Positions 18,299 to 28,133 of a stretch of 64,000 nucleotides of DNA are shown in pieces (position 1 is the stretch's first letter; each line of letters begins with the position of its first letter). This stretch comes from Haloplanus natans DSM 17983 (GTDB taxonomy: Archaea; Halobacteriota; Halobacteria; Halobacteriales; Haloferacaceae). Location of the stretch: NCBI RefSeq assembly GCF_000427685.1, contig NZ_KE386573.1:1286938-1350937 (forward strand), read 5' to 3'. The notes below the pieces were generated by a model, which had not been told where the DNA came from, made no database searches, and was given only the letters and a program-made list of their open reading frames with translations. The position numbers and the translations under genes are program-made.

Positions 18299-19367
18299 GA
18301 GGGTGTCATAGAACGAGTAGCACACCAAAGAGCAGGGTGGACGCTGAGGTGGAATGAGTTCAGCGACCCTGCAAGACGACCCTTCGGTAGAGACGTTCTT
18401 CAATGTCGCGGAGACCGAGACCCTAGCGTTGTTTGAGCATCTCTCCTTCGAGTTTCTCGAAGAGTTCGACGTGTTCGCCCCGGCGGAGACGGGGCGAACA
18501 CGAGAGCACGAGCCACCAGAGCTGATGCGTGGCTTCCTCCACTGCTACTACAAGGACATCTACGGGATTCGTCCGGTTGAACGAGAGCTTCGGAACACGG
18601 TTGTCTGGCTGAGTTGTGGGTTCGATCGACCGCCGTCCAGAGACGCGGTCGATCGCTTTCTCACCGACCTCGAACACGTCGTTGACGAGGTGTTCGACCA
18701 CCTCGTCGAGCAGGCCGCTCGGCGCGGCCTGCTCGACTTGACCTACTGCATCGATTCGACCGATGTGAGGGCGATGCCCGCCGATCAAGATGCGTCGAAG
18801 TGCTACGATCCAACCGACGACGAATACTACTACGGCTACGGCTGTACGATCGTCTCGACCGGGCAAAAGATCCCGATCGCAGCGGAGTTCACAGAGAGTA
18901 AGCAAGCACCAGAGGAGACGGCGATGCGCGTCACGCGTGACGCGCTCGCCGTCGAACAGCCGATCTGGATGGTCGGTGACAGCGCCTACGACACGCTCGA
19001 CTGGCACGACCACCTGCTGGCCGCAGGTGTCGTGCCAGTCGTTCCGTACAACCCACGAAACACCGACGACCCGAAAGACATCGAATACAGGGTCGAAGAC
19101 CGCATTGAACAACACAGCGAGGACGTTCAACTGAAGCAGTCCACGTTGGATGAGACGTACAACCGCCGTACTGGAGTCGAACGAACCAATGAATCAGTGA
19201 AGGACCGCGGCCTCGGGCGAACGCACGCCCGAGGCCGCGTCCACGCACGGGCGTAAGTATTCCTCGCGCTGTGCCTTCGCCTCGTTGTCGCTATCACCAA
19301 CTACGAACGCGGAGACAATCCGGGAAGCACGATCATCACGGTGTGAGAAGAGTTCTATGACACCCTC
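18299..19367 (+). mobile_element. ISH11-like insertion sequence (IS5 family), 1069 bp
   Basis: Perfect 16-base inverted repeats GAGGGTGTCATAGAAC occur at 18299-18314 and, inverted, at 19352-19367. They frame a single transposase frame. Size and protein match what I remember of ISH11. No clear target duplication is seen, and the gene on the right side starts abruptly at the IS edge, so one flank may have been lost. Confidence 0.85.
18354..19346 (+). pseudogene. ISH11-like transposase with late nonsense codon
   Basis: The DDE transposase frame (MSSATLQDDPSVETFFNVAE) contains IDSTDVRAMP and VGDSAYDT for the two Asp and GVERTNESVK for the Glu region. It stops at TAA, 19254-19256, after GRVHARA. 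Reading on in the same frame gives VFLALCLRLVVAITNYERGD and a normal end at 19346 within the right repeat region, so the TAA is probably a mutated Gln codon (CAA). The last 30 residues are lost; the catalytic residues remain, so partial activity cannot be excluded. Confidence 0.8.
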
Positions 19368-20681
19368 AGCCTCTACACCAAAAACGAGGGCGAAGGTGTT
19401 CCGAGGTACGGCCCCCCAACGTTCTTCGAAGGTGACGACACCCTCCCTCGTCTCTCCGACGTCGAACGGGTAAGTGATCGGTACGATCCGCAAGTCGGGA
19501 GGACTACTATCGGAGTGGGCGACGATATCCACGCTTCCGGGCTAGTCGGCAGTCCGATACCACCCAGTACGACCGATCTACTCGGGATACTTCGCGAGCC
19601 CGATGTCGAAGTCCAATCCGTAGAGTGTGGGGGGTTGTCCCGGTGGTTCGATGTAGCTACGGAGAAATGCGACGATCTGCATGACCACGGGGTAGAGCAA
19701 GCTGCCTACAAAGTGTACTCGGTCCAGAAGTTCTTCGAACGGCTGCCCGTGTTACCGCAGCAGTACAACGAGTGGATTCGCCGCGAGTACGCCGACGGAA
19801 AACGCTACCTCCCCGAGACCACCGACGGCATACTCGAAGATCTAGAGACGTACGGTGGTCAGATAGACGATCTCCAGGCCCCTGCTTCTATATTCGGCGC
19901 CGTGAAGGCCCTGACCGAAATTGAGGAGGGGCTTCGGAAGGAGAACCCGATGTTCGAACGAATCCGTGACGAAGTCTCCGACGCTGTAGACGAGGGGTAC
20001 CGACTGGGAATCTTCTGCCCACGGAAGAGTTGGGTACACATGCTTGAGGAAGCGCTACGGGGAGAAGGATTCGCGGACGACGTAGTCGGTTGGAACGTCG
20101 TGATTCTGAACAGTGACACTGTCCGCGACGCCCCACCTTGTCGACGACTCTTATTCACGGGATCGCAGCGTCCACAGTACGCCGGATTCTATCTCCACCC
20201 ACGAGCCAAAGAAACCGTGGTCCTCTCGTACGATGGTCGCTGGGCCGACACAGTCGAGAGACACGCCAAACAGTACGTCCGTCAACTGAACGTAGCGACG
20301 TCGGGGTCACGCGAGAGACCGTATCCCGTTCCGAGTTCGGATGCGGGCCGTCCAACCGAGGTCGAAACCGGCAGTGGTGGACAGCTCGATACTGGTGAAA
20401 CGTCGGAGAGCGGTATTCCCCAGAAAGGCGAGGCAAACACTCCGAAGGTGGATGTCGGCGACCTAGACGGCGAGAAATTGCGCCGTCTAACACAGCTGGC
20501 GGAACTCGCACCAACGAAGAACAGCGAACTCGCCGATGCGTGGGGATGCGACTCGGGATCGGAGGTTTATCAGTATCTCTCGTCCCACCTGGAGGAGTAC
20601 TACACGCGAAACGAAGACAAGCTCATCGTGCCGACGGAGAAAGGCGAGCGTATGGTTGAAGAGGTCGTAGACGACCAATAA
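19368..20681 (+). pseudogene. C-terminal remnant of a large protein, truncated by the IS
   Basis: The frame is open from the first base after the IS and looks coding throughout (SLYTKNEGEGVPRYGPPTFF, then LPRLSDVERVSDRYDP), giving about 437 residues to the stop at 20681. A GTG at 19515 could give a 388-residue product. The middle (DEGYRLGIFCPRKSWVHMLE, then RRLLFTGSQRPQYAGFYLHP) is like the second RecA-type domain of a helicase-like protein, possibly DrmE-like, but I cannot confirm a family. The end resembles a winged helix (TKNSELADAWGCDSGSEVYQ). No 5' part is recognisable left of the IS. Confidence 0.6.
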
Positions 20682-20939
20682 GTCATCTCTTGATCTTGTC
20701 GGTGCCGATGGCTTGGATCACCGCGGACTACTTCGGACATAATCTCTATCAGCGGTCATGGCTCATCTCATTATCCGAGATATTGATAAACACCGATCAT
20801 TTCGTCAACTTCCAGCTATCGCACCGAACTGAAGGTTCCGGCAGTCCTTCGGATTTGCGCTACCAGAAGTCGTCCGCCCGGCTCCCCGTGGCAATGATAA
20901 GCCGGTATAACTTAATCCCCCTCTTGTGTGGCTGTGGGT

Positions 20940-23483
20940 ATGCATAGCACTCTGCGGATTCGCGACTACGTGTTCGACACGAGTGCGCTTCGCGGTGCGG
21001 TTGAAACGATCGATTTGAATGAAGCGTCAGTTGAGGAAGGGTACTCCGAAGACGCAGTCTACGCGCTTTTTGACTACTTCTGTGACTGGGGACCTGTCAG
21101 AGAGAGCGATATCAATGTATCCGTATCTGAGGAATTGGCCAGCGTATCCGGAGGAGAGCGGGAGGCGTTGTTCAATGACTGTTGTGATCGATTAGCGGAG
21201 AATTTGCGGGGACAATATTCGATGGGGACGGATGCAGAGTCAATCGCACGAGTTGCGTCGATACTCGCGTCGGACAAACCTGTTACGGGGAAGTACGACT
21301 TCTTGTTACGACATCTCTGGCAATTTTCGAAGCACCTTGCGGAGTTTGATCCGAAAGAAAATCAAGCGATCAGCGGGGTGCAAGAGTTTTTGAATGCGAC
21401 TCGGAACCTGCCACAGGAGTTCTTGCAGGCGAAAGAGAGTCAGTATGCCGGATCAGTGAAGGTGAACAAGATCCGGTACCGGTTACTGAAGAAATTCCAC
21501 GTCGACGGGAAAATCGACGTATCGGTATTGGACAACATCAAGACAGAGGTGAAACAAGAGGATGGTGAGTCGATTCTACAAAATTGGCGTGACTATACGA
21601 TCCTCGGACAAATCTACTACGACTATTTCAAGCCCAGATTAGATCACTATCTCCAGACACTCGCGAATCGGATCGTGGACGAGTTCAGCGAGTTGGAACT
21701 CACCACCCACATCGTGAATTTCCAGGGTGCGCAGAGTTACCTCAACGATTTTGCTTGGATTGCAGCTCATACGCCGCCATCACGCTCGCAAAAGGACAAG
21801 TATCAACTCTATCTCGGCATTCACGCGTCTCACCTCCGGTACGGACTCCACGTGGGTAGTAATCTGCGAGAGGGAGACTGGGAAACCGGTCGAGATCTCG
21901 ATCAGGTTGAGGACCCATCCACGATACGCTTTGAAGAAGTCGTCGACAAACTCCGATCCGTCGAACGAGACTTTCGCCGGTTAGAGGGGTTGGAGATGGG
22001 AGAAGGGGACGAGGAGATAGAAATCGAACGGCCGAGCCAAGCGGACGAGATCGCTCGCCAACTGAACACGAAGAAGCAGGTGGTCTTCTACGGTCCGCCG
22101 GGCACCGGTAAAACCTTCGTCGCACAGCAGTTCGCTCACTGGTGGACGGCCGAGCAGGACGTGGACACGACGACCGGCAAGCGCGTCCGCACAGTCACGT
22201 TCCATCCCTCGTTCACGTACGAGGACTTCGTTGAGGGGCTGTCGGCGGAAGCCACCGAAGAAGGCAACGTCGCTTACGAGGTACAAGACGGAATTCTCAA
22301 GCAAATCTGCAAGGCTGCTCGTGCAGACTATCAACAAACACCGGAAGGCGAGGAACCACTGCGGTACGTGCTGATCATCGACGAAATCAACCGCGGAAAC
22401 CTCGCACAGATATTCGGCGAGACGATCACGCTATTTGAGGCTGACAAGCGTGGGGTCGTGTCGACACAGCTTGCACACTCCGGTCAAGAGTTCACGATCC
22501 CACCGAACCTCTACGTGATCGGCACGATGAATACGGCTGACCGGTCGATCGCGCTCGTCGACGCTGCGTTACGCCGTCGATTCCGATTTATCGCGTGCCC
22601 GCCGGAGTTCGACAAGATCATTGAGGAATACGACTTGCCGGCTGATCCGCTCCAAGAGAGTGACGGGTTTGAGTCGTTACTGTGGTTGTCGATTGTGGCA
22701 CTCCGGGAAATGAACGATCGAATCGTCAGATCGGCTGATCTCGGGAAAGGAAAGCAAATCGGCCACACACGGTTGTTCGGGGTTGAGACGATCGATGATA
22801 TCCGTGATGTATGGCGATTTGATATTTTACCACTGCTGGAGGAGTACTACTTTGGACAGTTCGACCGGATCCAACAGGAGCTCTTCGATAGTGCAGGTGG
22901 CGAGCTCTTCGACTGGGAGCGGAAACAAATTCGTGATTTCACGGTTCAGGATCTCAGTGATGCCCTAGCTGCGTTTGCTGACGGTGACGTTGAGATGACG
23001 TACACTGAATTGAACACAAATTCGTCGACGAACTCTCGCAAACGGTGGGATCAAGAATCATTCTTTGAGGAGGTCAAGTCTTCGTTTGACCAAGAGGTAG
23101 TGGATGTGTATCGCGATTTCTACGAATTTGGGACTGTTGAGGCGGATGTCGTTGGCTATGGATCCGGGAACCAAATAGGAGCGGTTCAGTTCTACTGGGA
23201 CGAGTATCACCAAGGGGACTATCTCGTCTATGAACTTCGGACAGACGGCACGCTGCAGTTCCGGTTCTGGGGGCGACAGGATTACGATCCAGAACTCTTT
23301 GAGGGAATCGTACACGATATTAATCCATTACTTGACGAGCCGATCGATGTTGAGTACGTGATGTCGGATGAATTCACTCGCCTCCAGATTCCGATAGAAC
23401 GACTACAAGGAGACGAAGATCGAGAATTAGTGAAGGAGGCGATCCGTGACTTCGTTCAAAATTGTGCGACCCGATCTTTGTGA
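20940..23483 (+). CDS. mcrB: McrB-type AAA+ GTPase of a type IV restriction system
   Basis: McrB is the motor and recognition subunit that assembles on modified DNA and activates the McrC nuclease. The 847 residues have an N-terminal helical region of about 370 residues (probably the DNA-recognition part), then Walker A GPPGTGKT near 385, the McrB signature FTYEDFVEGL, Walker B LIIDEINRG near 478, and GTMNTADRSIALVDAALRRR near 525. About 200 extra residues after the AAA module (from WDQESFFEEV on) are not part of the usual McrB. ATG 20940 is chosen: a TATA box (GGTATAACTTAA, 20903-20914) lies about 30 bases before it. The stop is 6 bases before mcrC. Confidence 0.9.
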   Translation: MHSTLRIRDYVFDTSALRGAVETIDLNEASVEEGYSEDAVYALFDYFCDWGPVRESDINVSVSEELASVSGGEREALFNDCCDRLAENLRGQYSMGTDAESIARVASILASDKPVTGKYDFLLRHLWQFSKHLAEFDPKENQAISGVQEFLNATRNLPQEFLQAKESQYAGSVKVNKIRYRLLKKFHVDGKIDVSVLDNIKTEVKQEDGESILQNWRDYTILGQIYYDYFKPRLDHYLQTLANRIVDEFSELELTTHIVNFQGAQSYLNDFAWIAAHTPPSRSQKDKYQLYLGIHASHLRYGLHVGSNLREGDWETGRDLDQVEDPSTIRFEEVVDKLRSVERDFRRLEGLEMGEGDEEIEIERPSQADEIARQLNTKKQVVFYGPPGTGKTFVAQQFAHWWTAEQDVDTTTGKRVRTVTFHPSFTYEDFVEGLSAEATEEGNVAYEVQDGILKQICKAARADYQQTPEGEEPLRYVLIIDEINRGNLAQIFGETITLFEADKRGVVSTQLAHSGQEFTIPPNLYVIGTMNTADRSIALVDAALRRRFRFIACPPEFDKIIEEYDLPADPLQESDGFESLLWLSIVALREMNDRIVRSADLGKGKQIGHTRLFGVETIDDIRDVWRFDILPLLEEYYFGQFDRIQQELFDSAGGELFDWERKQIRDFTVQDLSDALAAFADGDVEMTYTELNTNSSTNSRKRWDQESFFEEVKSSFDQEVVDVYRDFYEFGTVEADVVGYGSGNQIGAVQFYWDEYHQGDYLVYELRTDGTLQFRFWGRQDYDPELFEGIVHDINPLLDEPIDVEYVMSDEFTRLQIPIERLQGDEDRELVKEAIRDFVQNCATRSL

Positions 23484-23489
23484 TATCAT

Positions 23490-24734
23490 ATGACATCCAT
23501 CTCAGGTGGAGCGTCAACGATTGAACTCAAGGAGCATGACCAATCAGAACCACTCGACTTGTCTGAGGATGTTCTCGATACTATCGACTCTAGGATCAAC
23601 GAGTCCACGACGCGATTGGATTACGAGTATACCGAGAATGGGTGTGTCCGGCTCCAGACATCGTCGTACGTGGGTCTCGTTGCGTTGCCGGACGGGAGAC
23701 AGATCCGAATCAGACCGAAAGCTGCAGGTGGGAATTTCCTGCGGCTCTTGTTGTATGCTCATGGCGCGACAGCGGCAACGATAGATGATACAGTAACAGC
23801 GCTTCAAGGAGAATTGTTTTTAGATGCAATTGGGTCACTCTTTCTGGATCGTTTGCAGGAAGTCGTCAAGCGTGGGCTCGGAAAGGAGTATCTGACGACA
23901 GAAGCGCGAGAGGAGTATCTTCGTGGCCGCCTCGACGTCCACCGACAGTTGTCCCGTGGGAACGTGGCGACGACCAAGTTCGAGATTGAGTACGAGAAGT
24001 TGACACACGATACGGTTCAAAATCAAACGATCCTCTACGCGACACATCTGTTGACCCGGCTGGTAACTAATCGATCTCTACAAGGTGCGCTCAGACAACG
24101 GGAACAGCAACTTCGACGGGAAGTCACATTACGGCCGGTACAAGCCTCGGAGTTAGAGACGATCCATTTGGATCGTCTTGACGCGTACTACGAAGATATA
24201 CTTCGCCTTTCGCGTCTAGTTATCCAATCAATATTCGTGGATAATCTGCAAGGTGGGGCTCAAGAAACCTATGGACTGTTAGTAAATATGAATCGCATCT
24301 TTGAGGCAGTCGTAGAGCGTGCTGCGATAGATGCGGTCTCAAGAAAAGACGAGTGGCAAGTCGAAGGGCAGGCGCAGGTTAACGGGCTCGTCACCGGGGG
24401 GCCGCCCAGCATAAATATGTATCCTGATTTTGTACTCCGCGATCAACAGGGCACGGTACAACTTGTAGGGGATGCGAAATGGAAAACGGGGCGACCCAGT
24501 CAATCAGACATCTACCAAATGACGTCCTACCAACTGGCGGACGACGTTTCAGGACTACTTCTCTATCCCTCACAGAACGGGGCTATGGAAACGGAATACC
24601 AAGTTGATGACCGATTATCACTGCATCTCCGAGAATTACCTACTGGACAAGATGCTGCAAATTTCACAACCTTCGTTGCAGAATTGTCAAATGCAATAGC
24701 ACGTGAATTTGCACGACTTACCTCGTATCCGTAG
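23490..24734 (+). CDS. mcrC: McrC-type nuclease subunit
   Basis: McrC partners McrB and cuts DNA. The 414 residues start with a beta-rich domain (VRLQTSSYVGLVALPDGRQI, near 50-75) typical of McrC N-termini that contact the McrB ring. They end with a PD-(D/E)XK nuclease domain: MYPDFVLRD near 310 and LVGDAKWK near 327 give the Asp and the Asp-x-Lys. Both active-site elements are intact. It is the second gene of the mcrBC operon. The two genes are more AT-rich than the ribosomal genes, in line with transfer. Confidence 0.9.
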   Translation: MTSISGGASTIELKEHDQSEPLDLSEDVLDTIDSRINESTTRLDYEYTENGCVRLQTSSYVGLVALPDGRQIRIRPKAAGGNFLRLLLYAHGATAATIDDTVTALQGELFLDAIGSLFLDRLQEVVKRGLGKEYLTTEAREEYLRGRLDVHRQLSRGNVATTKFEIEYEKLTHDTVQNQTILYATHLLTRLVTNRSLQGALRQREQQLRREVTLRPVQASELETIHLDRLDAYYEDILRLSRLVIQSIFVDNLQGGAQETYGLLVNMNRIFEAVVERAAIDAVSRKDEWQVEGQAQVNGLVTGGPPSINMYPDFVLRDQQGTVQLVGDAKWKTGRPSQSDIYQMTSYQLADDVSGLLLYPSQNGAMETEYQVDDRLSLHLRELPTGQDAANFTTFVAELSNAIAREFARLTSYP

Positions 24735-24974
24735 TCTTGCTCGCTTAACACGCGAGTAAAAAAAACCAATATCACAGATAGCAGATACAGACCCCGTCCG
24801 TTTCGATGACGAGCGATTGGTCTGTTCTGACGATCTTTGAGAGGTTGTCTGTGGTATTGATCGGATATGGCGCTCGTTAGTCTAACTCTCGGCGGTCTTC
24901 ACGGTCGGATTCGGTGTACTGACCGGATCCGGTTTCCGTGTATTCGACATCGTCTGCACGACAGTGAACGCAAG

Positions 24975-25165
24975 ATGTTTGATGTGATCGAAGGAGACAG
25001 TATGGGCGAGTATTTAGGCACCGGCAGTCTCTTTTGAAAATCGCGAACGAATTTCAGAACCAGATAGATGTTCCCAATATCATCGAAGACGCACGACTCG
25101 ACGTCGAAACAGCCGTTGACGACACCGGTGTTCTGTCTCGAGTCACGCGACTTGTCCGAGGATAG
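24975..25165 (+). pseudogene. remnant of an unidentified gene
   Basis: A short frame MFDVIEGDSMGEYLGTGSLF ends at a TGA. A second frame overlapping it (LKIANEFQNQIDVPNIIEDA, then TGVLSRVTRLVRG) runs to 25165. Together they read like the C-terminal end of one protein broken by a frameshift (GTGSLL-LKIANEF). The last stop is 5 bases before the next gene. The rest of 24735-24974 shows no coding sequence. Parent family unknown. Confidence 0.35.
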
Positions 25166-25170
25166 CATAC

Positions 25171-27231
25171 ATGTCTGACCATTCATCTATCCGGCAGTTC
25201 GACGGGACGCTAGTCACGGCACAGTTCGGGGACAAAAACGTCGAACGGACAGCACGGGACGAATACCGGACGCTTCTCGACGAGCACGATTCTGTGGATG
25301 TGCTCGTCATCACGGGTGCGCCGACGAGTACGGATACGTTCAGGGAGACGTTAGGTGAGGACCTCCCCGGTGCGGCGACGCCGTACGTGACCTCTCTCGT
25401 CGTTCAGGCGACCGATGTCCTCAATCAGACCGACGATCGCGTCATCCTCTCCGACGCGCTACGGCGAGAACTCCTTCACCGATTCCTCGAAGACTACGAG
25501 TGGGAAACAGAGTACCTTCAACGGGCGTCTGAACAGCCGCCGTTCATCGAGGACGTGGACGCCGTAATGAGCACGATCTCCTGGCAGACAGTCACACCCG
25601 AAGAAACCCCGGAACTCCGTGACATCACGGCTGCGCTCGATGCGTTCCACGAGTGGCTGGCCGAACACGGTCACATGGAACGCGGGCAACTCATCTCGGA
25701 AGCGCTCGATGTGCTCTCCGGCGATGCCCGCGGCGATGTCGTCGATTTCGAGGCGGTGCTCGCAGTCGAGTTTGAAGAGTTCTTTCCGCTCGACCGTGCG
25801 TATCTCGACGCGCTCGCAGGAAGCTGTGACCTCGTCTGTATCGCCGAAGAGAACGCGAGTGTACGCCGCACATGGGTCGAGACAGGGCCCGTTACGGACT
25901 ACGTCTCCTTCAACGAGTCCCGACACGGAGCGTCAGAGACGCCGTCGACACGACCGGCTGCCACAGCAGCGTATTTCGCCGACGAGGCGGTCCCGGAAGA
26001 CCCAGAAACTGGATCGGTGTCCGTCCTCGCTACGGACTCCAGTGACGAGCAACTCGCCGAGGTTGCCAACGAGATCGAAGCCCTCGTCGGGCAGTCGTGC
26101 TGGAAGTACGATGACATCGCTGTCGCCACGAAGCAAAGTGGGAGTACCGTTACGGACACCATCGAAGCACTCGAACGCGCTGGGATTCCGACGGAATCGA
26201 CGACCGTGACTGGGTTCGGTGATGACCCAGCGATTCGGGAACTCCTCGCTGCCGTTCGACATCTCGCCGCAGATGGGGAAGATGAGAGACCCGATCATGG
26301 CCCGGACCTCGATACGGAGCGCTTGGATCGCGTCAGCGAGATAGACAGCCTCGAAGAGGGGGTCCGCTGGTGGGCGACGGATTCGGGGTTGAAAGAGCGA
26401 ATCGCGGAGCGCGCGACGCCGCTGGACGCACGGGCGCAGTTCGGGAACGTCAAGCGGGCGTTCCGGATGGCGGAGTTCCTCGAAGATACTTCGTTCGTAG
26501 ATGCGACATGGGCGTCCTTCGAGGAGATGCTCGAACGCGCCCACGAGTACGCACCGCAACAAAACCAGACGAGTGCGACGGAACTCGACGGTGGTGTCCG
26601 CGTAGACCATCTGCAGGCGATTAAGAACGAGTCGTTCCGTGCGGTGTTTCTCGTGAACCTCGTCGATAGCGAGTACCCGGGTGACCCGTTCCTGACGCGG
26701 TTGTTCCCGACCGAGCGGGTCGCGGCGATGCCGGACTACCCCGGTGTTACGGACCTCGACGAGCCGGACGTGGATTCGACGTTCCCGACGAGGTCAACGG
26801 CGTCGAGTCGACCGTTCGCGCGGTATCACACGGAACACGCGCGGCGACGCCTGGCGATTGGGGCTGGTGCTGCGGACGAGCATCTGTACTGTTGTCTGTA
26901 CGAGTTCGAGGACACCGCACTCGAAGAGCGTGCGCAGGCGTCGCGGTTTCTCACAGAGGTGTACGACCGCCTGCCGTGGGTCACCGACGCCGACGATTCC
27001 CACATTACGAGCGAGCAAGCGGCAGAGGACTTCCTGTTGTCGCGGGTTGACGACGCGCTCGCGGCGGTTCGTCGCGCGAACAGTCAGGACGTGACGGTGT
27101 CGCTCGACGAGGTGGAAGCTGAACTCGGTGAGATTCAGGATCTGCTCGATAAGAGCGGTGCGCGCGGGGAGGACCTTCGGCGAGCGTTGCGTGCGCGTGT
27201 CGAGTTCGCTAACGGGGAGGTGCGGCGATGA
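25171..27231 (+). CDS. AddB-like inactive-helicase subunit of a helicase-nuclease complex
   Basis: The 686-residue protein has the layout of AddB/RexB-type UvrD-like proteins: an N-terminal region without Walker A Lys, a 1B/2B-like helical middle, and a late region GGVRVDHLQAIKNESFRAVF with VNLVDSEYPGDPF, which matches motif V/VI-like segments of the family. The nuclease domain that ends bacterial AddB is absent; it is supplied by the next gene, which overlaps by four bases. It probably acts as the structural, DNA-scanning partner of the true helicase at 28130-31567. Function is inferred from layout and operon. Confidence 0.65.
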   Translation: MSDHSSIRQFDGTLVTAQFGDKNVERTARDEYRTLLDEHDSVDVLVITGAPTSTDTFRETLGEDLPGAATPYVTSLVVQATDVLNQTDDRVILSDALRRELLHRFLEDYEWETEYLQRASEQPPFIEDVDAVMSTISWQTVTPEETPELRDITAALDAFHEWLAEHGHMERGQLISEALDVLSGDARGDVVDFEAVLAVEFEEFFPLDRAYLDALAGSCDLVCIAEENASVRRTWVETGPVTDYVSFNESRHGASETPSTRPAATAAYFADEAVPEDPETGSVSVLATDSSDEQLAEVANEIEALVGQSCWKYDDIAVATKQSGSTVTDTIEALERAGIPTESTTVTGFGDDPAIRELLAAVRHLAADGEDERPDHGPDLDTERLDRVSEIDSLEEGVRWWATDSGLKERIAERATPLDARAQFGNVKRAFRMAEFLEDTSFVDATWASFEEMLERAHEYAPQQNQTSATELDGGVRVDHLQAIKNESFRAVFLVNLVDSEYPGDPFLTRLFPTERVAAMPDYPGVTDLDEPDVDSTFPTRSTASSRPFARYHTEHARRRLAIGAGAADEHLYCCLYEFEDTALEERAQASRFLTEVYDRLPWVTDADDSHITSEQAAEDFLLSRVDDALAAVRRANSQDVTVSLDEVEAELGEIQDLLDKSGARGEDLRRALRARVEFANGEVRR

Positions 27232-28133
27232 GCCGGGAATCCCTCTCGCCGTCGCGGTTGGCGACCTACGCGACATGTCCCCGACTGTACGATTACCGGT
27301 ACGTGCAGGACGTGAACGCGCCGGACCGTACCGAACTCTACCTCAACCAGGGGACGATTTACCACGAGACTATCGAGGACGTGTGCGAGGCGACCAGCCG
27401 CGACGACGACCCAGAAGTGATTCACGACCGGGCGCTGCGGATTTTCGACGCGAAGTGGGACGAACACAGCAGTGCGGACGACTACGAATCACGAGCACAC
27501 CGGGAGTACCAACGTGCTGAGAACCGGGCTGCGATAGAGTCGTTCTTCGCTCCCGATGGCGGCGTCGGCATCGACCACGCTCGCCACTCAGTCGCTACGG
27601 AGTGCTGGGTCGAGTGCGAAGTAGATGGGCGAGGGCTCCACGGGAAAGCAGACAACGTTATCCGGACTGACGACGGCCTGCACATCTTCGACTACAAGCG
27701 GAACACACGCGGAATGCTCTCCGACGGGACAGCCGAGTACCTCGGCGACCATCTCGACGGGGAGGCGCACGAGCCGAAGCGCGTGCGAAACGCGTTCCAG
27801 ACGGCAACGTACATCGAGGGTGTGAAGGACGAACCGTTCTACGAGGATGGGATGGAGGTTCGATTCAGTTTCTACGGCCTGCTCAACAAAACGTCGTTCG
27901 AGAGCACTCCCACCGGATACGACGTGTCCGCTCGCGGGTGGTCACGAGAAACGACTGAGATTTACGACGATCACTACGACACGATCTGGGCACTCATTCG
28001 CGCTACACACGACGGCATCACGAGCGAGGCCTACGAGCCGGAGCCGTTCGAGCTCATCAACGAGGAGGCATGCCCGGACTGTGACTATCGAGAGATGTGT
28101 GCGGACCGCTTGTCGACGGAGGTGCGCCGATGA
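27228..28133 (+). CDS. PD-(D/E)XK nuclease with Fe-S cluster motif (AddB/Cas4-like)
   Basis: The 301-residue RecB-family nuclease has the full motif set: TCPRLYDYRY (Cys17), GTIYHETIED with the His, GRGLHGKADNV with the Asp, IFDYKRN with Asp-x-Lys near 155-160, and QTATY. Cys282, 285 and 291 (CPDCDYREMC) together with Cys17 make the four-Cys Fe-S site of AddB and Cas4. It corresponds to the detached C-terminal nuclease domain of AddB. It overlaps both neighbours by four bases, so the three proteins are probably made together. Confidence 0.85.
   Translation: MSRESLSPSRLATYATCPRLYDYRYVQDVNAPDRTELYLNQGTIYHETIEDVCEATSRDDDPEVIHDRALRIFDAKWDEHSSADDYESRAHREYQRAENRAAIESFFAPDGGVGIDHARHSVATECWVECEVDGRGLHGKADNVIRTDDGLHIFDYKRNTRGMLSDGTAEYLGDHLDGEAHEPKRVRNAFQTATYIEGVKDEPFYEDGMEVRFSFYGLLNKTSFESTPTGYDVSARGWSRETTEIYDDHYDTIWALIRATHDGITSEAYEPEPFELINEEACPDCDYREMCADRLSTEVRR

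Noticed and set aside
24740-24764. CTCGC-GCGAG stem followed by a run of A after mcrC as a terminator
   Set aside because: The run is A, not T, on the coding strand, so it does not fit a terminator for mcrBC.
28097-28130. Extended start of the AddA-like gene at 28097
   Set aside because: The extra residues lie inside the preceding nuclease gene; the ATGA overlap at 28130 is the usual coupling in this operon.
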